From the NCBI GenBank assembly GCA_905250125.1, contig CAJNOL010001071.1, positions 1-64,000 on the forward strand: a DNA stretch of 64,000 nucleotides. The letters run 5' to 3'. Shown in pieces: positions 63,383 through 64,000 of the stretch (position 1 is its first letter; each line of letters opens with the position of its first letter). The notes below the pieces were generated by a model, which made no database searches, was not told the origin of the DNA, and worked only from the letters and a program-made list of their open reading frames with translations. Source of the stretch: Rotaria sordida. Taxonomy: Eukaryota; Rotifera; Eurotatoria; Philodinida; Philodinidae. Position numbers and translations under genes: made by a program.

Positions 63383-64000
63383 CAGAACATTTGACATGAT
63401 TCGTGATATTGTATTTATTTTTGTAAACTTTTTTATGACGATTATATAGCCATCACATAAAAAAGATATTGTGTCAGCTCAATAAAACCAAGACGAGCTT
63501 CACAATGAAATCAGTGATATCAATTTTTGACACTATAACAATACCATTAAAATAATATAATGAACTGGAATTGATAAATAAGAAAAATCTTAAACTGATG
63601 AAGATAATAACAATAATTGTTATATTATCTTTTAGAAACGAGAAAAGTAACTACGGCAAAAGCAATATTTTCTCATACAAAATGTTGATATGACTTCATA
63701 TGATTAACAAATATTTTTATTTTATTTTATTGTATTATCTCATGAAATCATCGATGTGCTTTTTTTTATTCTATATATTTTACATGTACTGTGGTATTCT
63801 TTTGTTTACTATTATTGGTAATACTTCTTAACAATAAACATAGAAATTTAGAAACACATGATCTTCTGTTAAGTTAATAACATATAGATAAACATTACAT
63901 TGGATATATTCAGACGGATTTCTATAGAAAGAAAAGTAATTCTTTTTTCTTCAACAAATCTAACCGTTCTCTCCATTTTTCCCCTCTTATTGTGTTTAGT
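63383..64000. other. Downstream region, nothing recognised
   Basis: AT-rich DNA after the C2-domain gene, including its 3' UTR (AATAAA at about 63480). No coding exon seen before the window ends. Confidence 0.5.

Overview
The window is animal DNA: AT-rich, with protein genes split by many short GT-AG introns (often 45-70 nt) and occasional introns above 500 nt. The gene content fits a bdelloid rotifer, probably Rotaria-like: an ADP-ribosyltransferase fused to TPRs, a pair of F-box/LRR-like paralogues, Ser/Thr-rich membrane proteins, an astacin, and many small DNA-transposon relics. This assignment is inferred from gene style. No ribosomal or mitochondrial marker is present, and I saw no rRNA, tRNA or CRISPR.

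Layout. 0.8-1.6 kb: an orphan multi-pass membrane protein (+). 3.75-4.98 kb: a complete secreted astacin metalloprotease (-, 6 exons). 5.5-5.7 kb: a CA/CCCACA-rich tract. 7.0-7.4 kb: a foldback MITE. 7.9-9.15 kb: a nocturnin-like EEP phosphatase (+, 5 exons). 9.2-15.7 kb: gene-poor, with one weak coding-like patch. 15.7-31.7 kb: a full ABCA-type lipid transporter (+), for which I assembled 29 exons and 1781 residues with both ATP-binding cassettes intact; a second phase-compatible last exon lies 2 kb downstream. 34.2-35.8 kb: a decayed type II membrane-protein gene (-). 37.9-38.6 kb: a small mucin-like type I membrane protein (-). 39.8-40.2 kb: a frameshifted exon relic (+).

The right half continues with an F-box/LRR gene broken by one stop codon (42.4-44.3 kb, +); the ART-TPR gene (45.5-49.6 kb, -), whose largest intron holds a 1.3-kb palindromic insertion; an intact F-box/LRR paralogue (52.4-54.3 kb, +); a CCCH zinc-finger protein (56.0-56.9 kb, -); an orphan exon; a mariner relic; a short gene whose 66-nt intron was split by a 1140-bp hAT-like element with an 8-bp target duplication (58.7-60.2 kb); a TTAA-flanked long-TIR MITE (60.7-61.3 kb); and a C2-domain protein of a family I associate with fungi (61.9-63.4 kb, +).

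These are independent eukaryotic genes with no operon or shared pathway visible. The main theme is nonautonomous inverted-repeat DNA elements in introns and intergenic DNA, beside gene families that contain both intact and broken members. I saw nothing that I would call a new multi-gene system.
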